Source of the DNA: Lepus europaeus
Taxonomy: Eukaryota; Chordata; Mammalia; Lagomorpha; Leporidae
NCBI RefSeq assembly: GCF_033115175.1
Contig: NC_084836.1
Location: 67,666,797 to 67,730,796, forward strand
Reading direction: 5' to 3'
Length of the DNA: 64,000 nt
The position numbers were made by a program, and so were the translations under genes. The notes beneath the pieces are model-generated. The model saw nothing but the letters and a program-made list of their open reading frames with translations, was not told the DNA's origin and did not search any database. Of this stretch, positions 11,402 to 22,900 are shown one piece after another; position 1 is the first letter of the stretch, and each line of letters begins with the position of its first letter.

Positions 11402-11511
11402 GGGACCCAGCAGCCACCTCCATCCTGAACCCACCCCTCCTCGGCTCTGCAGCCAACTCTGTGTCCTCCACCCACGGCCCAAGTCAGCCCACAGGGAATT
11501 CTGGGAAAGTC

Positions 11512-11517
11512 AATAAA
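11512..11517 (+). terminator. KRT78 polyadenylation signal
   Basis: AATAAA in GTCAATAAAGCCC, 111 bp after the KRT78 stop. That gives a 3' UTR of about 130 bp. Confidence 0.85.
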
Positions 11518-12110
11518 GCCCCACCCACCCGCTGTTCTGACTGCTCCCCCGTTGGATCTTGCTCTGCATACTCATTTGCATCTCATTTGCCTACTGCCCA
11601 GGCCGAGGCCATGTGCACTGGGCCCCATCCTCCAGCCTCAGTCTCTCCTCTCTCTGCAGCCTTTGAGCTGAGCTGGAAACAGTCGGGCTGGCATGGCCAG
11701 GGAGCTTCGCCCTTTGCCAGGACTGTCCTACAGGGGACAGGGGACATCCCTCACTTGCGCACCTCACCCAGTCCACTGGGCAATTTGTGGAATCCCTGTG
11801 GCTGCCCAGGCATGACCCCTGGGCTGTGCTTCTCACCTCACACCCCAGTCAGCTCATCGAGGGGCTCTTTCTGTGCCCCCTGGATGCTCCTTGGGGTGCC
11901 CTCTGTCTCCTAGCACCTCCAGGAGTTCATTGCCCCCTAACTAGCTGCATCTCAAGTTCTAGTCCTAACCCAGGACAGCCTGCCTCATCCCCACTTCTCC
12001 TCCTTCCCAAGTCTACACCATGATTCTCCTCCTGGAAACCATCCCTTCTGGGCCTCTCCCATCCCTGGCAGCATGTGGCTGCACCTGCTGCACTCCTGGG
12101 CTCTGTTGTC

Positions 12111-12142
12111 TCCTTGGTTCTTTTATTTTTTTTATTTAAGAT

Positions 12143-12181
<39 letters not shown>

Positions 12182-12491
12182 TCTGAAAGGCAGAGTTACA
12201 GAGAGGCAGAGAGAGAGAGAGGTCTTCCATCACCTGATTCACTCCCCAAGTGGCCGCAATGACCAGTACTGGGTCGATTCGAAGCCAGGATCCAGGAGCT
12301 TCTTCTGGGTCTCCCACCTGGGTGCAGGGGTCCAAGGACTTGGGCCATCTTCTACTGCTTTCCCAGGCCATAGTAGAGAGCTGGATCAGAAGTGGAACAG
12401 TCAAGACTTGAACCGATGCCGTATGGGATGCCGGCACTGCAGGTGGTGGCTTTACCCACTATGCCACAGCACCGGCCTTTCCTTGGTTCTT
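12111..12491 (-). mobile_element. CSINE with 12-bp target duplication
   Basis: Antisense C-repeat with a long ATTT tail run, GGTCTTCCATCACCTGATTC, body, and GTATGGGATGCCGGCACTGC ending CAGCACCGGCC. TCCTTGGTTCTT is repeated at 12111-12122 and 12480-12491. Confidence 0.92.
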
Positions 12492-13133
12492 GCTTGGGTC
12501 CCAGCTCCATGAACCCGAGACCTCTGGACAGGTACTTCTCCCACACCCAGACCAGGATCTGCCCCTCAGGTTGGGCTGGGGACGCTGATGGGGACCCGGG
12601 GCTGAAACTATGCCCTCACCCTCCTGTTTCACAGTTCCCAGTCCTGGGCCTGTCTGAACGTGGTGAGGGAGACTTCCTCGGAAGCCAGGAACATGGGAGT
12701 GAGAGCTGGTGCCAGGAGAGCCCAGGAGGGCTGCCCTCCCCAGATGCTGTGGGGTCTCTTCCCCTGTGCCCTTGCCAGGCTCAGGGGGACCCGGCCCAGC
12801 CTCCATCCCTGTTGCCTGGGCTGCAGGAGATCAGTCTGCTCCTCTCCTTGCTTCTGGGGAAGGGGGTGGCTGGTAAGGGCAGGCGGGGAGGGGAACCCTT
12901 TGCTCACCTCCACCTGTCTGCATTTCAAAATCACCCAGGAAGCAGCCTGTGCAGGGAGACATGGGAGGGTGAGACTGGGCAGGGAGCTGTCCAGCCGCCC
13001 GAGGTGTGTGGCTTGGACCAGGTGACAGCCTCTCCCGGGCTTCAGTCCCCAGTCTGTGGACAAGGAGCCATGACGACACCTGCCTCCCGGGGCCGGGTGG
13101 GACTGTGCCTCTAGGACTGCAGAAAGAAACCAG

Positions 13134-13149
13134 CAGTTTAATTAAACTG
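13134..13149. promoter_or_regulatory. Perfect 16-bp palindrome, homeodomain-type
   Basis: CAGTTTAATTAAACTG reads the same on both strands. Its TTAATTAA core is the kind of site bound by paired-class or LIM-homeodomain dimers. Function is unproven. Confidence 0.3.
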
Positions 13150-13414
13150 GCTTCAGAAATGTGGGATTTCCAGTTTTGTTCTTGTTTTTCCTAGAGGATA
13201 GTCTTTTTCAGGGGCTTTAGGACTCCTTCTGTGGGCTTCCGTGGGGGCTGGGGGGAGGGGCAGCCTCGCAGGTTGGAATGGGGCTGGGGCTGGGTTCCCA
13301 ACCACCCCGCTGTGAATGCACAGCTCATTGGAGAGCTTGGGAAACTCAGAGCCAATGGGGACAAGAGCTTCAGAAAGGTCCCTGCCATGTTCTGAATGAT
13401 GGACTTTTAAACAA

Positions 13415-13423
13415 GTCTGAGAG

Positions 13424-13470
<47 letters not shown>

Positions 13471-13680
13471 TGCGCGCCGGGACTCTGATGGGGGCTCAAT
13501 CTGGATCTGCCATGTGCCACTGAGGGCCATGACCCAGGTACTTGAGCCACGTCTGCTGCCTCCCAGGGCAACATTATCAGGAAGCTGGATTCAGAAGCCG
13601 GAGCTGGGACGCAAACCCAGACACTCTGATCGGAGAAGTGGGCGTCTTAACTGTAGGCTGTGTCAGCTCCTCGGATGCTG
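13415..13680 (-). mobile_element. Old CSINE with CA/CG expansion
   Basis: Diverged antisense copy whose usual GA run is replaced by (CA)n(CG)n at 13424-13477. The body has CCAGGTACTTGAGCCACGTC, then GAAGCTGGATTCAGAAGCCG and CAAACCCAGACACTCTGATC. Confidence 0.7.
13424..13477. repeat. (CA)n-(CG)n alternating purine-pyrimidine tract
   Basis: About 54 bp of unbroken purine-pyrimidine alternation: a CA run, then CGCGCG, then CATGCGCGCC. Confidence 0.95.
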
Positions 13681-13975
13681 GACTTCTCAATGGCTTTGAC
13701 CTTGAGCATGTATCCGGAGCAGTTTGTGCAACAGCCTGCCTGTAGTCATACCCGATGGTTCCCTCTTTTCTCTGTCACCTTGGCAGTGAGAATGGAACAG
13801 GGCTGGGTTGACTTTAATTAAAGGGTTTTTACGAGGGTTTGCGGGGTGCAGGGGGTGGGGATGGGGGCGGTTGGCATGGGCCAAGGGATTGAACAAAGGC
13901 CAGAGACTGGAAGCTAAGCAAAGCCCTTACCATGTCCAGAGCTAGGGTGTTCCCCCAGGGCTGATGCCTGACTCA

Positions 13976-14313
13976 TTTTTTTTTTTTTAAAGATTTATTT
14001 ATTTATTTGAAAGGCAGAGTTTCAGAGAGGCAGAGGGGGAGAGAGAGAGAGAGAGAAAGGTCTTCCATCCCCTGATTCACTCCCCAATTGCCACAACAGC
14101 TGGAGCTGCACTGATCCGAAGCCAGGAGCCAGGAGCTTCCTCCTGGTCTCCCATACGGGTGCAGGGGCCCAAGGACTTGGGCCATCTTCTGCTTTCCCAG
14201 GCCACAGCAGAGAGCTGGATTAGAAGTGGAGCAGCTGGGACTCGAATCGGTGCCCATATGGGATGCTGGCACTGAAGGCAGTGGCTTTACCCACTGCACC
14301 ACAGCACCAACCC
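13976..14313 (-). mobile_element. CSINE copy
   Basis: Full-length antisense C-repeat beginning TTTTTAAAGATTTATTTATT. It runs through GGTCTTCCATCCCCTGATTC and the body to GCCCATATGGGATGCTGGCA and CACCACAGCACCAACCCC. Confidence 0.92.
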
Positions 14314-14342
14314 CTCATGAATGTTTTTTAAATTTTCTTAAA

Positions 14343-14513
14343 AGGGGCATGACAGGTTAAGCCACTGCCTGTGGTACCGGCATCCCATGTGAGCAATAGA
14401 TCACTTCGGATCCAGCTTCCCCTAACATACCTGGGAAAGCAATAGAAGATGAACCAAGTGCTTGGGCCCCTGCCACCCACGTGGGAGACCTGGAAAAAGC
14501 TCCTGGCTTTTAG
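14343..14513 (+). mobile_element. CSINE, 3'-truncated
   Basis: Sense-oriented head and body: CAGGTTAAGCCACTGCCTG, then GAGACCTGGAAAAAGCTCCT. It stops at GGCTTTTAGAAAAAGC, just before the next SINE. The left part is shortened too. Confidence 0.75.
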
Positions 14514-14527
14514 AAAAAGCATTAGCT

Positions 14528-14850
14528 GGGGCTGGTGCTGTGGTGTAGCAGGTAAAGCTGCTGCCTGCAGTGCCCACATTCCACATGGGTGCCGGTTCGA
14601 GACCCGGCTGCTCCACTTTCGATCCAGCTCTCTGCTATGGCCTGGGAAAGCAGTAGAAGATGGCCCAAGTCCTTGGGCCCCCGCACCCGTGAGAGAGGCC
14701 CGGACGAAGCTCCTGGCTTCTGGCTTTGGATGGGTGCAGCTCTGGCCATTGCGGCCAACTGGGGAGTGAACCAGCAGATGGGAGACCTCTCTCTCTCTCT
14801 CTGCCCCTCTGTAGCTCTGCTTTTCAAATAAATGACTTTTAAAAAAGAAA
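14528..14850 (+). mobile_element. CSINE copy
   Basis: Full-length sense copy from GGGGCTGGTGCTGTGGTGTA with a B-box-like GGTTCGAGACC, through the body to CTTTTCAAATAAATGACTTT. Confidence 0.9.
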
Positions 14851-14869
14851 AACTGTTGGCTATCCTTTA

Positions 14870-15197
14870 AAAATATTAAATTTTCATTTAATTTGGAAGG
14901 CGGTGGCAGTGGGGTAGGGGGAGAGACAAACACCTCCCACCCACCGATTCACTCTGCAAATGCCCGCAAGAGCCCGAGCCAGGACAAGGCCAGGCTGATG
15001 CTGGGAGCCAAATCGCAGCCTAAGGCTTGCATGTGGGTGGCAGGGACCCTACTACCTGAGCTGTCACTGCTGCCTCCCAGGGTGTGCAGTAACCGGAAGC
15101 TGGGATTAGAAGTGCAGCTGGGACTGGGACTCAGACACTCCAATACGATATGTGGGCATCCCAGGCGGGGTCTCCACCGCTTCCCCATATGCCCACC
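14870..15197 (-). mobile_element. Old CSINE copy
   Basis: Diverged antisense copy: CACCGATTCACTCTGCAAAT, GGGTGGCAGGGACCCTACTA, then GGACTCAGACACTCCAATAC and GGGCATCCCAGGCGG. Confidence 0.7.
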
Positions 15198-16847
15198 CCC
15201 AGGCTGCCCTATGCACCTGCCACCAGCTTCTCACGCCAAGGCTGGCAGGAGAGTGCCCTTGACAAATACGTGAATGAGCAGCGTGCGTGCGTGGTGTCAG
15301 CCTCCTGGCTGTGTTTGCAGCTGGTCCCGCCCGCTCCCACCTCCCCTGCCCTCAGTGACTCATGGCTGATCTCACTCCCCTGCTCACGACTGTGTCCCCT
15401 CCCAGGTGCCCTGGAGAGATAAGGGGTACTGAGAAAGTGATCCCAGCCTGGGGCGAGAAGGCAAAGTTTGGGGACACTTGGCGGCTCAGTCCAAGGCCCC
15501 CCCAAGGTGGGCCCAGAGAGGTTGAGGGCTGCCTGAGGACAGCCCGATGGGGATCCAGTCCCCAGCCTCCTGACCTTGACCAAGGAGGAAGCCCTTCTCT
15601 TGGGCCACAAGGGACCAGGAGAGCTCCCGGGGAAGCTGGGTCCACCTTTCCCAAGCAGTGCAGAGCCACGGTCAGCCTCCTGCAGCCCAGGGAAAAGGCT
15701 GCCTCTGGGCCTGCAGGGGCTGTGGGGAGGGCACAGTGGTCACGGGGCCAGGTCCTCTGCTCGGGGTCCTTGGGACGCCTCAGCTCCATCCCTTGGGTGT
15801 CCCCTGGCCCCTTTCTGGCTGGTTTGCGAAGAGGGAAGGAGTGTGTGTGTGTGTGTGTGGGGGGGGTCTCTCAAAGCGCCTTGTCCGTCCTGCTGTCACC
15901 TAGTGTCAAAGTCCCCACGTCTGCTCTGGCTCCTGTGGGCTCCCAGCAGTCCGAGGTGGATAGGGAGAGGGGGTGTCTGCGAAGGCACTCAAGGTGCCCC
16001 CAGCCCCTTTGGGACCGAGTGTTCGGCATTCTGTGGGCAGCCGAGCCGGGACAGAGGGGGTGTGCCAGGAGGGGTTCTCGGGGCTGTTCCTCAGCCCGCA
16101 CATCTTGGACCTGTTCATGACTCCAGCCAGGATGGGGGTCCTCTCCACCCACCGTCAGCTTCCTCCAAGGTGGCTGCGCCTAGCAGGGGAGGCTGTACCG
16201 TGGCTCAGAGTCCAGGGTCTCAGGTGACGATGGAAACCTCCTGCTGCCTCCTTCAGCCCCCAGGGTGGGCCCTGCTTTCCTCAAGTGCCCAGGGCCACTG
16301 TGTCTGTCCTGGCAGCCCCTCTGGCAGGGTATGACCAAGGACCACCCCTGGCCTTCACCTGTGCCCCCCAGCCTGGCTGCCAGGAGGGGGTGAGGCCGTG
16401 AGCTGCAAGGCTGGCCCGGCAGCAGGCCTGGGCACTCTCTCCAGCAGCCCGTTGCCCAACGCTGCCGCCCTTACACCTGCACAGCCCCGGGCCTGGGGCC
16501 TTGGCTTACAACAGGGGCCTGGGATAACCCCAACAGAACAGACACCCATTGACTGCGACCATCGGGGTGGGTGGGACGAGACCGAGCTGGCCTCCCGTGG
16601 TGAATGCGGCCGTGGGAGCCGGCGTCATCCTGTTCCAAGTGAGCGGAGCCCGAGGGGGCAGAAGGTGGCATCCTGCCCCCGCCAGTCTCGGCTGTGAGCA
16701 CAGGTGATGGGGGAGAGGCCCCTCCCTCATGCTGGGGGTGGAGGGACGCCCCCAGCCCCCCACTGCCCACGGGGCCCCTCCCTCTCATGCTGGGGCAACT
16801 GGGGCAGGAGCTGAGTAGAACCCAGGAGCCAGCCCCGTTGGAGGAGG

Positions 16848-16854
16848 ATAAAAA
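16848..16854 (+). promoter_or_regulatory. KRT79 TATA-like box
   Basis: GAGGATAAAAAGCCC places an ATAAAAA core 77 bp before the KRT79 ATG, the same spacing as in KRT78. Confidence 0.75.
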
Positions 16855-16924
16855 GCCCATTCGTGGCAGGCAGCGGATCAGTGCACTGCCTCCCAGCTCA
16901 GCCTGCTCTGCACCCCTCCCAGCC

Positions 16925-19900
16925 ATGCGGTCCTCAGTGTCTCGGCACGCGTACGCCACCAAGGGGGGCTTCAGCTCCACCTCCGCCAGCGGAGGGGCCG
17001 GGGCCCGCACCCACACCAGCTTCAGCTCGGTGACCCTGTCCCGGAGCAGCGGCGGGGGTGCCCGCTGCGGCCCCAGCAAGGGCGGCTTTGGCAGCCGGAG
17101 CCTCCATGACCTGGGCGGCGGCAGAAGCCTCTGGGTCAGTGCGGCCCCGGGGGCCTCCTCGGGCCGGGCTCTGGGAGGCCTTGGCTTTGGCAGTGGGGTC
17201 TACGCCGGCCTGGGGGCTGGCAGGCAGATGTTCGGGCCTGCCTGTCCCCCTGGTGGGATCCAGGAGGTCACTGTGAACCAGAGCCTGCTGACCCCTCTGC
17301 ACGTGGAGATTGACCCTGAGATCCAGAGAGTGCGCACCCAGGAGAAGGAGCAGATCAAGACCCTCAACAACAAGTTTGCCTCCTTCATCGACAAGGTGGG
17401 GCTGGTGGGGAGGGAGCGAGGAGGAGCCAGTCCTGGGGAGGAAGCTGGGCCCCCAGGGGAGGGTGGGCTGGGCAGTGGTCATTCCTGGGGTGCACAGGGT
17501 GGGGGATTTGGAGCTCTGCTGGCCTGAGCTGGGACACTGCTGGCAGGGGGCCGGCCGCCGTCTCCAGGTTGTCTCCAGTCCCCACTGTGAGACCCGATGG
17601 CCAAGCCCACCTTGGCCTGTTGGAGTCCCTGCTGTGGCCATCAGTAACACAATTACACAGCAGCCTTGGCTCACAACTCAAAAGTGGTCCATCCTCTTGT
17701 TGCAGCCTTTTGTCTTTTTCCAGTTCAAGCCAAGAAGCTCGGCATGGGGTGGACAGCAGGGAGGGTGGTCACCAGCTCAGCAGGTTGCCATGACCTGGGG
17801 ATGTGGAGTTTGACCTGTTGCAGATCGGCAGTGTCCTGAGTCTATCCCCGGCCTCCAGGCCATCTGGGGTGGTCCGGTACTGCCCTCTGGCCTGCCTCGT
17901 AGTCCACCTCAGCCCCCAGTTGGGGCAGCAGGGTCACCAGGGGCAAGATGCAGTGGGCAGCCACACCTTGGTTTGTCCAATGAGCACTCGCATCCCCTTT
18001 CTCAAGAGACACCCACGGTGCTTCCACAAGGAGTCAGGATAAATGTTAATGTGCCCATTTAGAGATGGAGGCCAGGCGATTTGTCCAGGTTCTTGGAGGC
18101 AGAGGTGGGACTGGCACTCAGATTCCTGGGTTCCTGTGGATCTTGGTCCCAGAGGCGTTGTCCATGGCAGGTGCATCTCGTCCCTTCACAGTGGGCTCAC
18201 CTGCTGCGTGGCGCTCCCTGGCTGTGTGCCTGGGGCTCTGGGTGAAGTGGAGGTGGGACCGGGGAGACTGGGTGGCATGGTGAAACAAACCGTTCCCCCG
18301 CCTCCTCACTCTCTCCCCTGGTGACCTGTGGCTCTTCTGTGGGACGGGCCCAGAGGCCAAACGGGCAAGGCGTTAGCAAGGAAGCTTTGAGGTTTATCAG
18401 CTCTTTTGGGTCCTTTCCATCAGAGTGCGTGACATGCCCAGCTCAGTGAGGTGCTGGCACAGCTGCACCACCCCTGGGACACCCTGGCTGGGGACAGGTG
18501 ATGACCATGGGCTCGCGTCCCCGGCCCTTCCCGTGGTGGGCCCGTGACGCCAGCCCGCCCGTCTCACTCTGGCTCAGGTGCGCTTCCTGGAGCAGCAGAA
18601 TAAGGTGCTGGAGACCAAGTGGACGCTGCTGCAGGAGCAGGGCCATGGCTCGGGCGTCAGCAGGAACAGCCTGGAACCCGTCTTTGAGGCCTACGTGGGC
18701 AGCCTGCGCAGGCAGCTGGACACCCTCCAAGGGGAGCGCGGGAGGCTGGACTCGGAGCTGAGGAACGTGCAGGACCACGTTGAGGACTTCAAGAACAAGT
18801 GAGAGCGGCTGGTCGGGCTGGGCACGTGGGGGAGAGGCAGGGGCGGCATGGGATGTCTCCCCAGGGAGGGCCACCCCTCTGGGGGGAAGCAGAAGGCAGA
18901 CACAGAGCTGGTCGTCTGGAGGGAGGCAGAGGCTTGGGGTGGGCCTGCTGCAACCTGGAGCGTTGGCAGGTGCATTGCTGTTTGCAGTTGAAACAGGTTG
19001 TTTTCAAGTGGGGAGGGCAGTGGGTGTAATGAGGCCCTGTGAGAAGAATCCCTGTCTACTCCCCGCCAAGCTCCCCTCCTCTCCATCCTCCCTCCCTCCT
19101 TCCCCTCCTCCCTTCCTCACGTCCAGAAAGTCCCAGCCTCTAGGCCACTTCATCCACACCTCCCTGGACTAAGTCAAGTAGTACCTCTCTGGACCTGACT
19201 TCATACAATGCCACAATCATGCCCAAAACATTCAAACCGAAATTCCTCAGTATCACCAAATACCCAGCTCGATTCCTGACGGCACGCAGGCTGTTTGATT
19301 TGAGCTCCAAGCCAGGATTGGTGGATGTGCACATTTATTACTTGCAGGCGCAATTTTTTTTTTTTGTAACTTTCCCACGATTCGGTCGCTTGCAATTGCA
19401 AAACCTGAACGTCTCAGCCAGAGCGCACAGGGAGGAGGTGGTTGTTTGCAGCGCGTCCTGTTGTTGAAAGTGCAGGCAAAGGTTGGCTATTATTGACACA
19501 TCGGCACCTGTCCCTAAGGGCTCTGCTCCAAAGAGGTGGCTGTTCTTGATTGCTGTGGTGTTGCACAAACTCTGTGCCCCCTCCTGAACATTCCTTAGCT
19601 CTGTGTCAGCTCACCCCAGCTCTTCTCTGCCGAGAGAGGATATTGTTGATTTTCTAAAGATGTGTTTATTTATTTGAAAGGCAGAGTTACATTACAGAAG
19701 GAGAGAGAGAGAGAGCTTCCATCTGCCAGTTCACTCCCCAAATGGCCACAAGAACCCTCTTCAGGGTCTCCCACATGGATACAGGGCCCCAAGCACTTGG
19801 GCCATCTTCCACTGCCTTCCCAGGCCATAGCAGAGAGCTGGATCGGAGTGGAGCAGCCGGGACTAGAACCGGCCCCTGTATGGGATGCTGGCACCACAGA

Positions 19901-22900
19901 TGGCAGCCCAACCTGCTATGCCGCAGCACTGGCCCTAAGGATGTTTAAATTAAGGTAGTCCCCCAGGTCTCTCCAGCGGCCAGCTGCCCTAAAGCACGGC
20001 TCCCCACTGGGAGATGCTTAGGGCTTCCTTAAGCTGAGTGGGTCCAAGTGTTAAAGGCAGCACTGGGTGGAGTGTGGCCTGACCTTCCCTGTGTGACAGG
20101 TATGAGGAGGAAATCAACAGACGCACGGCTGCGGAGAACGAGTTCGTGGTGCTCAAGAAGGTAAGGAGGGGACAGGCGGGGTGGAGGTGGTCCTGGGGCT
20201 GCCAGGGTGCGGGCAGGCGCAGAGGGAGGTGAGACCCTTGGGGGCTGAGCTACCGCCTTGCCGGCTCCCTCTCGTACAGGATGTGGATGCCGCTTACGTG
20301 GGGCGAACAGATCTGCAGGGCAGAGCCAGCACCCTGACCCAGGAGATGGACTTCCTGCGGCACGTCTACGACATGGTGAGATGGCAGATGGGTGGGGACA
20401 ATCTGCATATATTTACATATAGCATCACATTGCCTCATCATTGGCTGATGGGCAGGACAAATCTGCATACATTTACATATAACACTACATCGCTTCATTA
20501 TGGGCCAATAGGCAGGGGTAATCTGCATACATTTACATACAGCACTGGGCTTGCCTCACTATGGCCAATGAGTGGGACAATCTGCTTTCATTTACATATA
20601 GCACTGAATTGCCTCATCATTGGCTGATGGGCAGGGCTAATCTGCATACATTTACATATAGTACTACGATCACACAGTCACCTGATTGGTAAGATATGGG
20701 CCCTTGGCTGCACTATTTATACTACCTTCCATGTATTAACATTTAAAGATTATTTGTTATTTATTTGATGGGCAGATTTCCCATCCAGTGCCTCCTGGGC
20801 TAGCAGGGCCTCCTGGAGGCAAGACAGAGCAGTGGTTCTGTCTTTCCAACACCACAGTCAGGGGTCCATTTCACGGTCTGGTTTGGCCAATGCAAGTCTC
20901 CAGGAAATCGGAGTGTGAATCCCCATGGGAATCTCACAGGGCAGGGACGCGGGCTCCGTGGCCTCCTGTGGCCTGGGGTGTGTGTGTGGGATCCAGCCGG
21001 TCCTCCTCTCTGACCCCACTGCTGCCTGTCTGGCTGGGACCCCGTAGGAAGGCCCCAGGTGTCTGAGTGGACATGGCTCTTCCTGCCCCACTTTGCCTGG
21101 CCCCTGGCACTGGCCTGCCCTCCACCTCACCCCATCCCGGGGCTGTCTAGGATGCCGTTTACAAAGCAGTTTTAACAAGTGGGTTGATTGTCCTCAGGGC
21201 TCGAGGAAGGTGTCCCCCAGGGCCCCAGCACGTGGGAGGGGGCCGAGGTGGCACCAGGGTTAGTGACAACCTCAGCGCACATCTGTCGGGGACTCACTTC
21301 CTGTCTCAAAGCCACGAACGTGGCAGAGACTGGGAATCCCCCGCCCCCAAAGAGGACCTCTGTGCTCACAAGTCCACCTGTGCCGGTGTGGCCGTCAGTT
21401 TTGGCTGTGGGGTTTCTGTCTGTCTCTGCTCTAGTCTGTGCCATGTCAGGTTCCGGGAGCCCAATTGGATGCCAGGCTCCCTATTTCCTGGGGGAAGTTC
21501 TCCAGTTCAGCTCCACCCCTGGACCTGGAGCCCTTGAACCTGCCGCTTGTCTTCTCCAAGCGCCCGCCCTCACCTGGCCGGGGTCAGGACTGCCAAGGAT
21601 GGGACAGCGGGTGGCTGACTGGCTGCTCCCAGGGATGCGCTGCCCTGGCCTGGTGCTGACCTTTTCCAAAAGCAGCCTGTGGGCCAGTCTACAAACAAGA
21701 GCCCATTTGACAGCTGGGAAGCCTGAGGCCTCCCCTTGCGATTGTGGCTTCCTTCCAGGGTGCAGCCCGGCCCTCCCCCCGCCCCGACCCTGCCCAGGGG
21801 ACCTTGTCTGGGGTGGGGCACTGGTGGCAGCCATTGGTATGTTTGCAGGAGCTGAGCCAAGTGCAGACTCACGTGTCTGAGACCAACGTGGTGCTGTCCA
21901 TGGACAACAACCGCTCCCTGGACCTGGACAGCATCATCGCCGAGGTCAAGGCCCAGTACGAGCTGATCGCCCAGAGGAGCCGCGCCGAGGCTGAGGCCTG
22001 GTACCAGACCAAGGTGGGTGGAGCAATGCTGGTGCAGGTGGACAGGCTGGAGTTGCACACAGATCTCCCCCAACCCACCCTCGGAGGGAGGTCTGGGCCC
22101 CTGGGAACTTGAGGCCCCAGGGGACTAGACACACTCTGGGGCCTCCTTGCTGGGAGGGAGACATGGGGGCACACTGGGGCCGGGTCACAGCTCATGGCAC
22201 CTTCTCCGGGCTGCAGTACGAGGAGCTGCAGGTGACGGCTGGGAAACACGGTGACAGCCTGCGGGACACCAAGAACGAGATTACGGAGCTCACGCGCACT
22301 GTCCAGAGGCTACAGAGTGAGGCGGACGCAGCCAAGAAGCAGGTGCCCCTCTATAATCCCCCAACTCCACCCTGGGGGGCCTGGATGTGGGCGGGGCTGG
22401 AGGGCCTCCTCCTGGTCACCCAAGGCGCGACACCTGCTCTTCTTATGATGGGCCAGATGCGCTCAAATGCTGGACTGCACGCTCCTCTCATAGGGAAACT
22501 GAGGCCCAGAGAGGGCAAGGGACTAGACTGAGGTCACACAGTATGTAGGTGGTGGCGCAGGTGGGGCGAGCTCCTCCTGGATCCAAGAGGTTCGGAGCAG
22601 AAGGCTGAAGGTCCAAGAGCCCCAGGCTATACACGCTGACCTCCTCCAGGCTGTGGTTAAAAAGTGTGGCTTTTTCTCCAGCTCCACACGAAGCATCTGG
22701 CTAACGGCGAGCTTGGGTGGTTTGTCGTAGCTCTTTCAAAGCACTAGGCTGAGCAGGAGGGACTGGGGTTAGACTTCAGTAAGGACTTTCCCACCCAAGG
22801 AGCCTGCTTGTGTAGCAGCAGCAGCCTCTCTTCTCTCAGATGAAAATTCCCCCACCCAGTTGGTTGGGGTGGGGCGTGGGGATGGAGAAGCTGGAGGGCA

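Larger units (their letters stand above)
11518..16847. other. KRT78-KRT79 intergenic region
   Basis: About 5.3 kb with SINEs (listed separately) at 12123, 13415, 13976, 14343, 14528 and 14870. Unique blocks lie at 11518-12110, 12492-13410, 13690-13975 and 15200-16847. Two perfect TTTAATTAAA-centred palindromes stand at 13134-13149 and 13812-13823. A TGACTCA (AP-1 type) heptamer occurs near 15356 and a GT run followed by eight G at 15841-15867. No exon was recognised. Confidence 0.6.

Noticed and set aside
14590-14610. tRNA gene suggested by GGTTCGAGACC and similar B boxes
   Set aside because: These lie in the heads of C-repeat SINEs, which derive from tRNA. No cloverleaf-complete tRNA was seen.
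16934-17674. 246-residue - strand frame over KRT79 exon 1
   Set aside because: It mirrors the Gly/Ser-rich head codons. Similar mirrors occur under the heads of KRT4, KRT3 and KRT76.
20181-20627. Read-through of KRT79 exon 4 into the array, coding a 20-residue repeat
   Set aside because: The exon 4 donor GTGAGA after the standard 96 bp is strong, and exon 5 continues the rod in frame. The open frame is a result of the 60-bp period.
20399-20700. CRISPR-like repeat in KRT79 intron 4
   Set aside because: Units are contiguous without spacers, lie in a mammalian intron and behave as a minisatellite. CRISPR arrays are prokaryotic.
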